A stretch of 64,000 nt of DNA from Methylobacterium phyllostachyos (lineage in GTDB: Bacteria; Pseudomonadota; Alphaproteobacteria; Rhizobiales; Beijerinckiaceae): NCBI RefSeq assembly GCF_900103445.1, contig NZ_FNHS01000014.1, forward strand, positions 1-64,000, given 5' to 3'. A model generated the notes under the pieces. That model did no database searches, had not been told where the DNA came from, and saw only the letters and a list, made by a program, of their open reading frames with translations. Of the stretch, positions 43,281-52,057 are shown in pieces (within the stretch, counting starts at the first letter, position 1; every line of letters starts with the position of its first letter). The position numbers were made by a program, and so were the translations under genes.

Positions 43281-44567
43281 ATGCTGACCCGATCCACCTT
43301 GGCCGGCTTTACCGCTGTCCTGCTGTCCTCGACCAGCATCCTGGCGGCCGATCTGGCGGCCCCCGCCCCCGTCCCCGTCGCGCCCCCGGTCGAGCCGTGC
43401 AAGGCCACGCTGCTCGGCCCGACCTATAGCGGCGTGATCAAGGCCAACCCGAACCCGACCTGCTTCTCGGCTGGCCCCCTGGGCGACCTGTATGTCGGTG
43501 GCGCGGTCACCGGCTACGCCTACACCCAGACCAACCCGTTCGCGTCGTTCTCGACCCCGGCCGCCCCCAACGATCGGGACCGGGCTGCGCGGGTCGACTT
43601 CTCGAACCTCCAGGGCATCATCCAGAAGCCCGAGGGCGCGTTCCAGTTCTACGTGCAGGCGGGCGCCTACTCGATCCCGCAGCTCGGATTCCCGACCCTC
43701 GGCACCTTCACCCAGACGGACCTCCTGTTCGGCCCAGTTCCGGTCGCCTACGGCAAGTTCCAAATCAACGATGAGTGGTCCATCCAGGGCGGACGCATGT
43801 TCACCCTGATCGGCACCGAGCCGCTGTTCACCTATCAGAACCTGAACATCAACCGCGGCCTCCTGTTCGTGCAGGAGAACTTCATCAACCAGGGCGTGCA
43901 GGTGAACTACGCGAGTGGCCCGCTCTCGGTGTCGCTCGCCGGCACGGATGGGTTCTTCTCGAACGAGATCACGTGGTTCACCGGGAACGTCGCCTACAAG
44001 CTCGACGACTTCAACACGATCGGCGTCAATGGCGGCTTGAACCTCGGCCGGACGAATGCGCTGGCCCGCAGCTCGCGCTACCAGTTCGCAACGCCTTACC
44101 TGCAGCAGAACAGCGGCATCTTCGACATCAACTACACCTACGCGAACGGTCCGTGGATCGTCTCGCCGTACTTCCAGTTCACGAATGTCGAGCGGGATCC
44201 GCGGATCGGGATCTACAACTCGGCCTCGACCTATGGCGGCGCGCTGCTCGCGGCCTATTCGTTCACCGACAACTTCTCCCTCGCCGGTCGCATCGAGTAC
44301 ACCGAGCAGACGGGCGTGCGGGGCTCCGGCACCACGAACCTCCTCGGCTTCGGCGCCGGCAGCAACGCCTTCTCGGTGACGGTGACGCCGACCTTCACGT
44401 TCGACCGGTACTTCTTCCGGGTCGAGTACGCCCACGTCGAACTCGGCGGGATCACCAGGGCCAGCATCTCGGACACGGGTCTGCTCACGCCCGGCACCGG
44501 CTTCGGCCGGACGGGCAACCGGACCTCGCAGGACCGCTACATGGTCGAGACCGGCATCACGTTCTGA
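43281..44567 (+). CDS. Outer-membrane beta-barrel porin
   Basis: The 428-residue product has a signal peptide (LAGFTAVLLSSTSILA, cleavage before ADL) and a mature part of alternating strands rich in Gly, Asn, Tyr and Phe, ending in the outer-membrane signal YMVETGITF. The pattern VNGGLNLGRTNAL and FSLAGRIEYTEQTGVRGSG fits the OmpL-like/BBP2 porins of alphaproteobacteria. It probably forms a general or solute channel. Strong codon bias, an AT-rich leader and a perfect terminator suggest high expression. Confidence 0.9.
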   Translation: MLTRSTLAGFTAVLLSSTSILAADLAAPAPVPVAPPVEPCKATLLGPTYSGVIKANPNPTCFSAGPLGDLYVGGAVTGYAYTQTNPFASFSTPAAPNDRDRAARVDFSNLQGIIQKPEGAFQFYVQAGAYSIPQLGFPTLGTFTQTDLLFGPVPVAYGKFQINDEWSIQGGRMFTLIGTEPLFTYQNLNINRGLLFVQENFINQGVQVNYASGPLSVSLAGTDGFFSNEITWFTGNVAYKLDDFNTIGVNGGLNLGRTNALARSSRYQFATPYLQQNSGIFDINYTYANGPWIVSPYFQFTNVERDPRIGIYNSASTYGGALLAAYSFTDNFSLAGRIEYTEQTGVRGSGTTNLLGFGAGSNAFSVTVTPTFTFDRYFFRVEYAHVELGGITRASISDTGLLTPGTGFGRTGNRTSQDRYMVETGITF

Positions 44568-44604
44568 ACCGCTCGACATCCCGGCCTCGCGGCCGGACAG
44601 AGGA

Positions 44605-44638
44605 AGCCCCCGGCCGCAATGCCGGGGGCTTTTTCTTT
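44605..44638 (+). terminator. Intrinsic terminator of the porin gene
   Basis: AGCCCCCGGC (44605-44614) and GCCGGGGGCT (44621-44630) form a perfect 10-base stem with a 6-base loop, followed by TTTTTCTTT. It lies 37 bases past the porin stop. The next 200 bases are AT-rich and without a gene. Confidence 0.93.
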
Positions 44639-44848
44639 GTGATGATGTTCTCAATAAAATTGCAATCGCGTATTTTTGTGGTGTTCAACAGTACAATTAT
44701 AATCGTGTTGTAGATTTTTGTGATCTACTGAGCAACAATATTTGATTGATGCTTGGGTGGCGCGGTTTGGTGCGGTCGATCACTTGATGCGTCACGTCGG
44801 CGTCATGTATTGCTCTTTCCGTCCCGGTCGCAGCCGGAGGTGGAGATT

Positions 44849-45226
44849 ATGGGAGCGATGTCGATGGAAGCTTTGTCGGCAACCCTGTGGAGCTTGGCGG
44901 CGCCCGGCATGACGCCGAAGGCGCTGCGCGCCGCCGTCCGCGAAAGGCATCCCGAGGCGTCCAAGAAAGATGTCGTGCGCGCCGCTTTCTACGCGCTGAT
45001 CGACGCCCGCTCTCAGGATGGGCAGACCCTGGACGCGCTGCACCGATTCGCCCTCGCCGAGCGCGCGCCCTCCGACGAGCCGGCAGAGGCGATCGGCAAG
45101 CGGCGGAAGAAGAAGCATAGCCGGGCAACCGAAGCTGCGAGGACCGAGACAGCCGTGACCGAGACAGCCGTGACCGAGACCGCCGTGACCGAGATCGTAG
45201 CGACCGAGACCGCCGAAGCGGCTTGA
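44849..45226 (+). CDS. Small protein with C-terminal pentapeptide repeats
   Basis: The 125-residue product has an N-terminal helical domain of about 80 residues (SATLWSLAAPGMTPKALRAA, KDVVRAAFYALIDARS), a basic linker (GKRRKKKHSR) and five tandem Thr-Glu-Thr-Ala-Val-type repeats from 45143 to 45217. GGAGGTGGAG lies just before the ATG and decides the start. The N-terminal part resembles small hypothetical proteins of Methylobacterium as I recall them; function is unknown. The AT-rich region upstream (44640-44760) may hold its promoter. Confidence 0.7.
   Translation: MGAMSMEALSATLWSLAAPGMTPKALRAAVRERHPEASKKDVVRAAFYALIDARSQDGQTLDALHRFALAERAPSDEPAEAIGKRRKKKHSRATEAARTETAVTETAVTETAVTEIVATETAEAA
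45143..45217 (+). repeat. Five tandem 15-base repeats inside a coding region
   Basis: Units of the type ACCGAGACAGCCGTG occur five times end to end; the first two are identical, the third differs by one base, and the last two have diverged. Each encodes Thr-Glu-(Thr/Ile)-(Ala/Val)-x, so the reading frame is kept whatever the copy number. Confidence 0.88.
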
Positions 45227-45389
45227 GCGGCGCGCCTGCGCAAGACCCGCCTCGACCGGGAGCGCGCACGCGCGGGGCGGATCCCACTTCGGCACGCGGG
45301 AGGTCCGGCCGCCGATGCGTCTGTCCGGACGAGGGTGGGCCGTCGCATGTCGGCGTGTCGTGCCGGCAGCCGGAGCCCGGGATCAGGCG

Positions 45390-45989
45390 CTAATCCCGGC
45401 GGAGCAGCCGCCGCCCAGGCCGATGGCCCGCCTCGCCCGTGTCGCGGAAGCCAAGCTTCTCCAGAAGCCCCCATGACGCGACGTTGGCCGGGCGGCACTC
45501 CGCCACGATGATGCGGCCGGGGAAACGTGCGCGGAGCAGATCGATGATCGCCGAGACTGCCTCATAGGCGAAGCCGCGCCCCCGCGCGGCGCCACCGATC
45601 CAGTAGCCGATCTCGATCACGCCCGGCCCGCGCAGGTGCGTGCCGACAACGCCGACGAGTTCACGCCCGGCACATCCGACCGGCGCGTCGGCGCTGCCGG
45701 ACCCGCGGATCCAGGCGCCGAGAAAGCAATCCTGCCCGCGTGTGCCGCTTCGAATCAGGTCCTGCGCGTCCTGCAGGGTGAACGGCGCCGGCAGGAAGTT
45801 CACCGCGGCGGTGATCGCGGCGTCGTCCGTGAGCCGGCGTAGGGCCTCCGCGTCCTCGGGCCGGAGGGCCGCGATCGAGAGGCGCGGCGTCTCAAGTCCG
45901 GGCAGGTCGCTGAGGCTGGCGCGGGCGACGCGGATGGTAAACATCCCTTCGAGATGGGGTGCCAAGCGGGCCGGAAAAGGCACGGTCAT
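45390..45989 (-). CDS. GNAT acetyltransferase, RimJ/RimL type
   Basis: The protein has the N-terminal ETPRLSIAALRPEDAEALRR of the RimJ/RimL branch, and the acetyl-CoA-binding motif region IGYWIGGAARGRGFAYEAVS followed by ECRPANVASWGLLEKLGF. Such enzymes acetylate ribosomal protein termini, antibiotics or small molecules; the substrate is unknown. Starts at 46034 (GTG), 45989 or 45944 are possible; 45989 gives 199 residues. It converges on no gene and is divergent from the LysM gene. Confidence 0.83.
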   Translation of the reverse strand: MTVPFPARLAPHLEGMFTIRVARASLSDLPGLETPRLSIAALRPEDAEALRRLTDDAAITAAVNFLPAPFTLQDAQDLIRSGTRGQDCFLGAWIRGSGSADAPVGCAGRELVGVVGTHLRGPGVIEIGYWIGGAARGRGFAYEAVSAIIDLLRARFPGRIIVAECRPANVASWGLLEKLGFRDTGEAGHRPGRRLLRRD

Positions 45990-46135
45990 GGTCCCCGCAA
46001 TCATCCCTGAAAACCGGCGAGAAGACTGCGTCACCCTTCGCGCGAGGGTGGCAGACCGGCCGAACGGGAACGGTTGCTTAACCTGAATCCGTCTTCATTG
46101 GGGCATCAAGTTGCGTCAGGCAAACGGGTGCGTCG

Positions 46136-47641
46136 ATGCGGGTGCGCGGTAAGGGTCGGATGTTGCGGACGCTGTCGCGGGTCGCCCTCATCGGCATCAT
46201 TGGCGGGGCAGCGGCTGCCTGTTCGTCGGATGCCTCGCGGCTGAGCAATCCGTTCTCGAACCCATTTGATTCGGAGCCTTCCGCCACCGGCAGCCTGCCG
46301 GATGGCGGCCTCAAGTCAGTCCCGCCGGTCCGCACCGGCCGGATCCAGTCGGAGGCGCTGAGCGCGCCCGGCGCACCGCGCGCCGCCAGCGTCGCGCCTC
46401 CGGCGCAAACCCACGCGGCCGCCCCCGCCACCCGCGTCGCCTCGACCGGGCAGGTCGGCTGGAGCGCCCAGGGCGGCACCCAGATCACCGTCTCGCAGAA
46501 CGACAGCCTGAACCAGATGGCGACCCGGTACGGGGTTCCGGCCTCGGCGATCCTGTCGGCCAACGGTCTGAGCAGCGCGAACCAGATCACCCCGGGGCGG
46601 CAGATCGTCATCCCGGTCTACAATGCCTCCGGCTTGAATCCGGCCGCCGCGCCGATGACCGCCCGCCCCGCCCGAGCCGCTGAAGAGAAGCGCGAGGACG
46701 CCAAGCAGGTCGAGAGCAAGCTCGCCGCCAAGCGCGAGGAGGCCGCCAAGGAGGCCAAGCGCGAGGAAGCCAAAGAGGCGGCCAAAGAGGCAGCCAAGGA
46801 AGCGGCCAAGCGTGAGGAAGCCTCCAAGGCAGCCGAGAAGCGGGCCGCCGACAAGGAGGCGGAGCGCAAGGAAGCCCTCGCCCGCGATGCCGCTGCCCGG
46901 AAGGTCGCCGACGCCAAGACCCGCAAGGAGGCCGTGAAGGAGGCCGCGGCGAAGGCGGATGACAAGCCGCGGCATGTCCGCCCCGGGCAGGTCGCCAAGG
47001 CCGACGAGAAGAAGCCGGATCCGAAGGCCGAGGCGAAGGCCAAGGCTGAGGCGAAGGCGATGGAGGCCAAGGCTGAAGCCAAGGCCGCCGCGAAGGCCGA
47101 GGCCGTTCAGAAACTCGCCGAGGCCAAGGCCGCCAAGGAGGCCGCGCAGAAGGCCGCCGCCGCCGAGAAGGTCGAGAAGGTCGCCGCCAAGGAGGCCCCG
47201 AAGCCGGTCGCGGCCGCCACTCCGGCGAAGCCCGAACCCGCCGCCACCGGTTCGGTTGCCGAAGCTGCGGCCTCCGAGAGCTTCCGCTGGCCCGCCAAGG
47301 GCCGGGTGATCTCGGGCTACGGCACGTCCGGCAACGAAGGCATCAACATCGCGGTGCCGGAGGGGACGCCGGTCAAGGCCGCCGAGGAGGGCACGGTGGC
47401 GTATGCCGGCTCGGACGTGAAGGGCTACGGCAAGCTGGTGCTGGTACGCCACGCCAACGGTTACGTCTCGGCCTACGCCCATAACGGCGAGATCGACGTG
47501 AAGCCGGGCGACAAGGTCAAGCGCGGCCAGACCATCGCCAAGTCCGGCGCCTCCGGCAACGTGACGTCACCGCAGCTGCACTTCGAGATCCGCAAGGGCG
47601 GCGCCCCGGTGGACCCGATGTCGCAACTCGCCAGCAACTGA
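46136..47641 (+). CDS. LysM lipoprotein with degenerate M23 domain (NlpD-like)
   Basis: The 501-residue frame has a lipoprotein signal ending in AAAC (about residue 29; or residue 21 if the ATG at 46160 is used), a LysM peptidoglycan-binding domain (ITVSQNDSLNQMATRYGVPA, about residues 118-160), a 200-residue Ala/Lys/Glu coiled-coil-like stretch, and a C-terminal M23 domain. The M23 metal site is lost: NEGINI replaces HxGxD and PQLHFEIR replaces HxHFE, as in NlpD and EnvC, which activate amidases rather than cut. It is therefore likely a cell-division amidase activator. A terminator follows directly. Confidence 0.88.
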   Translation: MRVRGKGRMLRTLSRVALIGIIGGAAAACSSDASRLSNPFSNPFDSEPSATGSLPDGGLKSVPPVRTGRIQSEALSAPGAPRAASVAPPAQTHAAAPATRVASTGQVGWSAQGGTQITVSQNDSLNQMATRYGVPASAILSANGLSSANQITPGRQIVIPVYNASGLNPAAAPMTARPARAAEEKREDAKQVESKLAAKREEAAKEAKREEAKEAAKEAAKEAAKREEASKAAEKRAADKEAERKEALARDAAARKVADAKTRKEAVKEAAAKADDKPRHVRPGQVAKADEKKPDPKAEAKAKAEAKAMEAKAEAKAAAKAEAVQKLAEAKAAKEAAQKAAAAEKVEKVAAKEAPKPVAAATPAKPEPAATGSVAEAAASESFRWPAKGRVISGYGTSGNEGINIAVPEGTPVKAAEEGTVAYAGSDVKGYGKLVLVRHANGYVSAYAHNGEIDVKPGDKVKRGQTIAKSGASGNVTSPQLHFEIRKGGAPVDPMSQLASN

Positions 47642-47665
47642 GCGATCGATCCGATCGGAGGAGAG

Positions 47666-47696
47666 CGGCGGCCCTGAGGGGCCGCCGTTTTCGCTT
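47666..47696 (+). terminator. Intrinsic terminator of the LysM gene
   Basis: CGGCGGCCC (47666-47674) pairs with GGGCCGCCG (47679-47687) over a 4-base loop, followed by TTTTCGCTT, 25 bases past the stop. Confidence 0.85.
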
Positions 47697-47705
47697 CCGG
47701 CGCCG

Positions 47706-48059
47706 TCAGGCCGGAGGCGCCTGCAGCGTCCCGTCGGGGCTGTGGTGATCCACCGCCTGCGGCAGCGCCTCAGCCAGGGCGGGAAACAGCTGATCCATCG
47801 GGATGCCGAGCTTCTGCGCCATCTGGCGAACCTGCTCGTTGTCGAGGACCTTACGCAGGTCGTCCGCGGTGATCGGCTCGTTCGGGCCGCGGCCGAGCCA
47901 GGAATTCACCTGGCTCTCGTAGCCGGAGCGGCGGAGCTGATCGAGCAGCGCGTTGAGGCCGCCGGGCAGCACCTGCTGGATGATGCCGGGCAGCGCCTTC
48001 AACGCCATCTGGCCGAGTGAGCCGCCGAAAGCGCCACCCAATGAGTCGAGCAAGCTCAT
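47706..48059 (-). CDS. YidB/DUF937-like protein, copy 1
   Basis: The 117-residue product has the YidB pattern of helices: MSLLDSLGGAFG at the start, a Gly-rich LPGGLNALLDQLRRSGYESQ and the conserved VNSWLGRGPNEPIT before DDLRKVLDNEQVRQMAQKLG. The family function is unknown; the fold is a small helical bundle. It has no signal peptide. A second copy of the family lies 415 bases away on the same strand with a small secreted gene in between. Confidence 0.85.
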   Translation of the reverse strand: MSLLDSLGGAFGGSLGQMALKALPGIIQQVLPGGLNALLDQLRRSGYESQVNSWLGRGPNEPITADDLRKVLDNEQVRQMAQKLGIPMDQLFPALAEALPQAVDHHSPDGTLQAPPA

Positions 48060-48211
48060 GCGATCTCCCTATCGACCGATCCATCCCGCATCAGTCTAGC
48101 GCACCGCGCCGGCTGGGGGAGGTCGGGACCACGTGAACCGCAATTTAGTCGACAGCGCCGTCGCCTTGGCGCGGGATGCCGATCCGGTTCCTGCTCCCCG
48201 GTCGCGCGGTC

Positions 48212-48472
48212 ATGAGATCCTTCGCCCCATCCCTGCTGCTCGCGCTCTGGGCCGGCGCGGCCCTGGCGCTTCCGTTCGAGGCGGCCCGGCCGATGTTGCA
48301 GGAGCGGGCCCTCAGCGATGCGGTGTTCGTCCGCCCGCTCTACGGCACCTACCGGCATTGCGGCGGCGCCTGCCTCAAGAGCGGCGAGCTGTCCTGGTTC
48401 TGCTTCCAGAAGCAGAGCTGCTACCTGAGCTGCGCCACCGCGCCGCCGCTGATGAAATGCGCAATCCCGTAG
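48212..48472 (+). CDS. Very small secreted cysteine-rich protein
   Basis: From MRSFAPSL the 86-residue product has a signal peptide (LLLALWAGAALA) and a mature part of about 67 residues with seven cysteines, clustered in RHCGGACLKS, WFCFQKQSCYLSCATA and MKCAIP. The start follows a weakly coding stretch; the frame is open to 48176. It ends one base before the second YidB-like gene, tail to tail. I do not recognise a family. Confidence 0.62.
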   Translation: MRSFAPSLLLALWAGAALALPFEAARPMLQERALSDAVFVRPLYGTYRHCGGACLKSGELSWFCFQKQSCYLSCATAPPLMKCAIP

Positions 48473-48473
48473 C

Positions 48474-48878
48474 TCAGCGGATCTGGGTGCTGAAGTTCGG
48501 CTGCGGCTTCAGCACGCCGTTCTCGCTCTCGGCCGCCACCGCGGCCGGCAGGAACTCCGAGAGGGCGGTGGCGACGCGTCCTTCGGGGATGCCGAGATCG
48601 TAGGCCAGACGCCCGGCGACAGCCTCTGGCAGGCACGCCGCGATCGCGGAGGCCGGAACGGCCTGCCGGTCCTCGGCTTGCGCCCCGGCCGACAGCCAGG
48701 AGTCCACCGCGCCGCCGTGGCCGGTCTCGCGCAGGCGGTCGAGGAACGCCACCAGACCACCAGGATAGAATTTTGCCAATGCCAGGGCGAGTTTGCCGCT
48801 GCCGGTGTCCTCCAGGGCGCGGTCCATGGCGGCCACGACATCGCCGATCAGGTTCTTCGCACCGTCCAGCAGGCCCAT
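48474..48878 (-). CDS. YidB/DUF937-like protein, copy 2
   Basis: The 134-residue product shares the family layout of copy 1: MGLLDGAKNLIGDVVAAMDR, YPGGLVAFLDRLRETGHGG, the AVDSWLSAGAQAED block and a C-terminal VATALSEFLPAAV. It is longer and more diverged. No signal peptide or membrane segment. It is divergent from the alpha/beta hydrolase gene and tail to tail with the tiny secreted gene. Confidence 0.8.
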   Translation of the reverse strand: MGLLDGAKNLIGDVVAAMDRALEDTGSGKLALALAKFYPGGLVAFLDRLRETGHGGAVDSWLSAGAQAEDRQAVPASAIAACLPEAVAGRLAYDLGIPEGRVATALSEFLPAAVAAESENGVLKPQPNFSTQIR

Positions 48879-49003
48879 CAGTCTCCCCCGTCACGCTTGA
48901 GTTTCGCGTTGAAAGGTCGGGCGCAAAACGCTGCCGGCAAGCGCGTGCGGCAAATCCACGGCGGATCGTTTAAGCTGTGCCCCGCGATGGAGCGGGAGCC
49001 GTC

Positions 49004-49885
49004 ATGAAGAGCGTGCGCGCCGGTGTGCTGGAGGTTGCCTACCGGGAAGCCGGGCCACCGGACGGACCGCCCGCCGTACTGCTCCACGGCTTTCCCTACG
49101 ATATCCATGCCTACGACGTCGCGGCCGAGCGGCTCGCCGCCGCCGGGGTGCGCTGCCTGATCCCGTACCTGCGCGGCTACGGGCCGACGCGGTTCCTCGA
49201 TGCCGCCACCCCGCGCTCGGGCGAGCAGGCCGCGCTCGGCGCCGACCTCCTGGCCTTCCTCGACGCCCTCGGCATCGGGCGCGCCGTGCTCGCCGGCTAC
49301 GATTGGGGTGGGCGGGCGGCCTGCGTGGTCGCGGCCCTCTGGCCGGAGCGGGCGAAAGGGCTCGTCAGCTGCGGCGTCGGCTACAACATCCAGAACATCC
49401 CGGTCGCCGGGCGGCCCGCCGCACCAGAGGTCGAGCATCGGCTCTGGTATCAATACTATCTTCACGGGGAGCGCGGCCGCGCCGGGCTGGAGGCCAACCG
49501 CGACGCCTTCTGCCGCCTGCTCTGGCAGCTCTGGTCGCCGAGCTGGGGCTTCGACGACGGGACCTTCGCGCAGACAGCCGGATCCTTCGACAATCCCGAT
49601 TTCGTCGACGTGGTGGTGCATTCCTACCGCCACCGCTTCGGCCTCGTTCCGAGCGATCCGGCGTATCTCGAGATCGAGGCGCGGCTGGCGGAACAGCCGG
49701 CGATCGCGGTGCCGTCGATCGTGCTGCTCGGCGCCGATGACGGCGTCGGTCCGCCGCCCGCGAGTGATACGGCTGCGCGCCACTTCACCGGCCCCTATCG
49801 GCGTGAGATCGTCGCGGGGGTGGGCCACAACTTCCCGCAGGAGGCGCCGGATGCCTTCGCGACGGCGGTGCGCGCCCTGCTGTGA
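49004..49885 (+). CDS. Alpha/beta hydrolase with Asp nucleophile
   Basis: The 293-residue enzyme has the oxyanion-hole motif HGFP at 28-31, the nucleophile elbow AGYDWGGRAA with Asp100, a conserved acid in LLGADDGVGPP and the histidine in AGVGHNFPQEAP. An Asp nucleophile points to the epoxide hydrolase/haloalkane dehalogenase branch rather than esterases. The lid region includes YQYYLHGERGRAGL, a block common in this branch. The natural substrate is unknown. It stands alone before yajC. Confidence 0.88.
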   Translation: MKSVRAGVLEVAYREAGPPDGPPAVLLHGFPYDIHAYDVAAERLAAAGVRCLIPYLRGYGPTRFLDAATPRSGEQAALGADLLAFLDALGIGRAVLAGYDWGGRAACVVAALWPERAKGLVSCGVGYNIQNIPVAGRPAAPEVEHRLWYQYYLHGERGRAGLEANRDAFCRLLWQLWSPSWGFDDGTFAQTAGSFDNPDFVDVVVHSYRHRFGLVPSDPAYLEIEARLAEQPAIAVPSIVLLGADDGVGPPPASDTAARHFTGPYRREIVAGVGHNFPQEAPDAFATAVRALL

Positions 49886-50017
49886 GGCCGATCCGGGCGG
49901 CGCGCGCTTCGACGTTGCTTTCGGGAAGCCCCTGGCTATAGTCCGCGCGCTTTTCGACAGGTCTGCCAGCGCCGAAAACCGGCGGCAGACCCGATCGCCA
50001 TTTGCAGGAGACGCTCG

Positions 50018-50350
50018 TTGATCACCCCCGCCTTCGCGCAAGGGGCCGGTACGGCCGCTGGCGGAGCGGAGATCGCCTTTCAGGTGATCCCGTTCGTCCT
50101 GATCTTCGTGATCATGTACTTCCTGATCCTGCGGCCGCAGCAGAAGCGGGTCAAGGACCACCAGACGTTGCTCAAATCCGTGCGCCGGGACGACACGGTG
50201 GTCACCAATGGCGGCCTCGTCGGCCGGGTGACCAAGGCGGCGGACGACCAGCCCGAGATCGAGGTGGAGATCGCCCCGAACGTCCGCGTGCGGGTGGTCC
50301 GCTCGATGATCTCCGAGGTCCGCGCCAAGGGCACCGTCAAGGCCGCCTGA
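50018..50350 (+). CDS. yajC: Preprotein translocase subunit YajC
   Basis: The 110-residue product has one N-terminal membrane helix (IPFVLIFVIMYFLILRPQQK) and the YajC signature LRPQQKRVKDHQTLL followed by VVTNGGLVGRVTKA. YajC joins SecDF in the SecYEG holotranslocon. The start is a TTG at 50018 with AGGAG eight bases before it. It is the first gene of yajC-secD-secF. Confidence 0.95.
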   Translation: MITPAFAQGAGTAAGGAEIAFQVIPFVLIFVIMYFLILRPQQKRVKDHQTLLKSVRRDDTVVTNGGLVGRVTKAADDQPEIEVEIAPNVRVRVVRSMISEVRAKGTVKAA

Positions 50351-50407
50351 GCTCCTGGTTGAAACGGCCGGCGTAAGGCGCCGGCCCACAAGAGAAAAAG
50401 ACGGCCG

Positions 50408-52012
50408 ATGCTGCGCTTCTCCCGTGCGAAGATCATCGCGACGCTGGGTCTGATCCTGGTGGGGCTGATGCTCGCCGTGCCGAGCTTCTTCTCCCCTGAG
50501 CAGCGCAAGGGCTTCGTCGCCAGCCTGCCCTCCTGGTTCCCGAGCTGGATCGTGCCGACCCGCGCCATCGTGCTCGGCCTCGACCTTCAGGGCGGCTCGC
50601 AGCTCCTGCTCGAAGTTGATCAGAACGAGCTGATCGCCTCCCAGGCCAAGGCCCTGCGCGACGACGTGCGCCGCGTGCTCCAGCAGGAGAATGTCCGGGC
50701 CGACGGCGGCATCGGCCTGCTCCAGCGCGGCGTTCAGGTGAAGATCGCGGATGACGCGGCCCGGGCCAAGGTGCTGCCGAAGCTGCAGGAACTGTCGCAG
50801 CCGATCACCACGTCCCTCGGCCAGACCGCGGCCCGCACCCTCGACGTGGCCGAGCAGCCCGGCGGTCTCATCCGCCTGACGCTGACCGATGCCGGCATCA
50901 CCGACCGGACCCGGCGGGCCGTCAGCCAGGGCATCGAGGTCATCCGGCGCCGCCTCGACTCCACGGGCACCACCGAGCCCTCGATCCAGCAGCAGGGCGC
51001 CGACCGGATCCTGATCCAGGTGCCGGGCGAGCAGAACCCGGAGCGCCTGGAGAAGCTCCTCGGCTCGACCGCCAAGCTCGAATTCCGCATGCTCGCCGAC
51101 AGCCCCTCGGGCGACGTCGACATGCTGCCCTCCAAGGACGAGAAGGGCGCCAAGGTGCCGGTCGAGCGCCGGGTCATGGCCGATGGCGGCGAGCTGACCG
51201 ACGCGCAGCCCTCCTTCGACCAGCAGTCCCACGAGCCGATGGTGAGCTTCAAGTTCAACCTCCGCGGGGCGCAGCGCTTCGGTCAGGCGACCTCGGAGAA
51301 TGTCGGCCGGCGCATGGCGATCGTGCTCGACAACGAGGTGGTGTCGGCGCCCGTGATCCGCTCGGCGATCACCGGCGGCTCGGGCCAGATCACCGGCAAC
51401 TTCACGGTGCAGCAGGCCAACGACCTCGCGGTGCTGCTGCGGGCGGGCGCCCTGCCGGCCAAGTTCACCGTGGTCGAGCGCCGCGTCGTCGGCCCCGGCC
51501 TCGGCCGCGACTCGATCGAGGCCGGCAAGCTCGCGACCCTGGTGGCGGCGGGCCTCGTGGTCTGCTTCATGTTCGCGACCTACGGGACCTTCGGCTTCAT
51601 CGCCAACATCGCCCTGATGGTCCACGTGGGGCTGATCCTGGGCCTGATGTCGGTGTTGGAGGCCACCATGACGCTCCCCGGCATCGCCGGCATCGTGCTC
51701 ACCATCGGCACCGCGGTGGATTCCAACGTGCTGATCTACGAGCGCATGCGCGAGGAGCAGAGGGCCGGCCGGTCGCTGATCTCGGCGCTGCAGGCGGGCT
51801 TCGACCGGGCGTTTGCCACCATCATCGACTCGAACTCGACCATGGCGATCGCCGCCCTGATCCTGTTCTTCCTCGGCTCGGGCCCGGTGAAGGGGTTCGC
51901 CGTGGTCTTCATCCTCGGCATCCTCACCACGGTCATCACGGCGGTGACGCTGACCCGTATGATGATCGCGGTGTGGTACAAGACCTTCCGACCGAAGGCC
52001 CTGCCGTTCTGA
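50408..52012 (+). CDS. secD: Protein translocase subunit SecD
   Basis: The 534-residue protein has the SecD P1 periplasmic domain after helix 1 (VLGLDLQGGSQLLLEVDQ), a second conserved block (SQGIEVIRRRLDSTGTTEPS) and five C-terminal helices with the ion-path region GIAGIVLTIGTAVDSNVLIY. SecDF pulls preproteins across the membrane using the proton gradient. It follows yajC by 57 bases and is separated from secF by a palindromic element. Confidence 0.97.
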   Translation: MLRFSRAKIIATLGLILVGLMLAVPSFFSPEQRKGFVASLPSWFPSWIVPTRAIVLGLDLQGGSQLLLEVDQNELIASQAKALRDDVRRVLQQENVRADGGIGLLQRGVQVKIADDAARAKVLPKLQELSQPITTSLGQTAARTLDVAEQPGGLIRLTLTDAGITDRTRRAVSQGIEVIRRRLDSTGTTEPSIQQQGADRILIQVPGEQNPERLEKLLGSTAKLEFRMLADSPSGDVDMLPSKDEKGAKVPVERRVMADGGELTDAQPSFDQQSHEPMVSFKFNLRGAQRFGQATSENVGRRMAIVLDNEVVSAPVIRSAITGGSGQITGNFTVQQANDLAVLLRAGALPAKFTVVERRVVGPGLGRDSIEAGKLATLVAAGLVVCFMFATYGTFGFIANIALMVHVGLILGLMSVLEATMTLPGIAGIVLTIGTAVDSNVLIYERMREEQRAGRSLISALQAGFDRAFATIIDSNSTMAIAALILFFLGSGPVKGFAVVFILGILTTVITAVTLTRMMIAVWYKTFRPKALPF

Positions 52013-52057
52013 TTTTTTGGAGGGTCGACGCGGGAAGCGCGGGCGGCGCGACGGACC

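Noticed and set aside
45143..45217. CRISPR array
   Set aside because: Repeats are contiguous, 15 bases, without spacers, and encode protein in frame.
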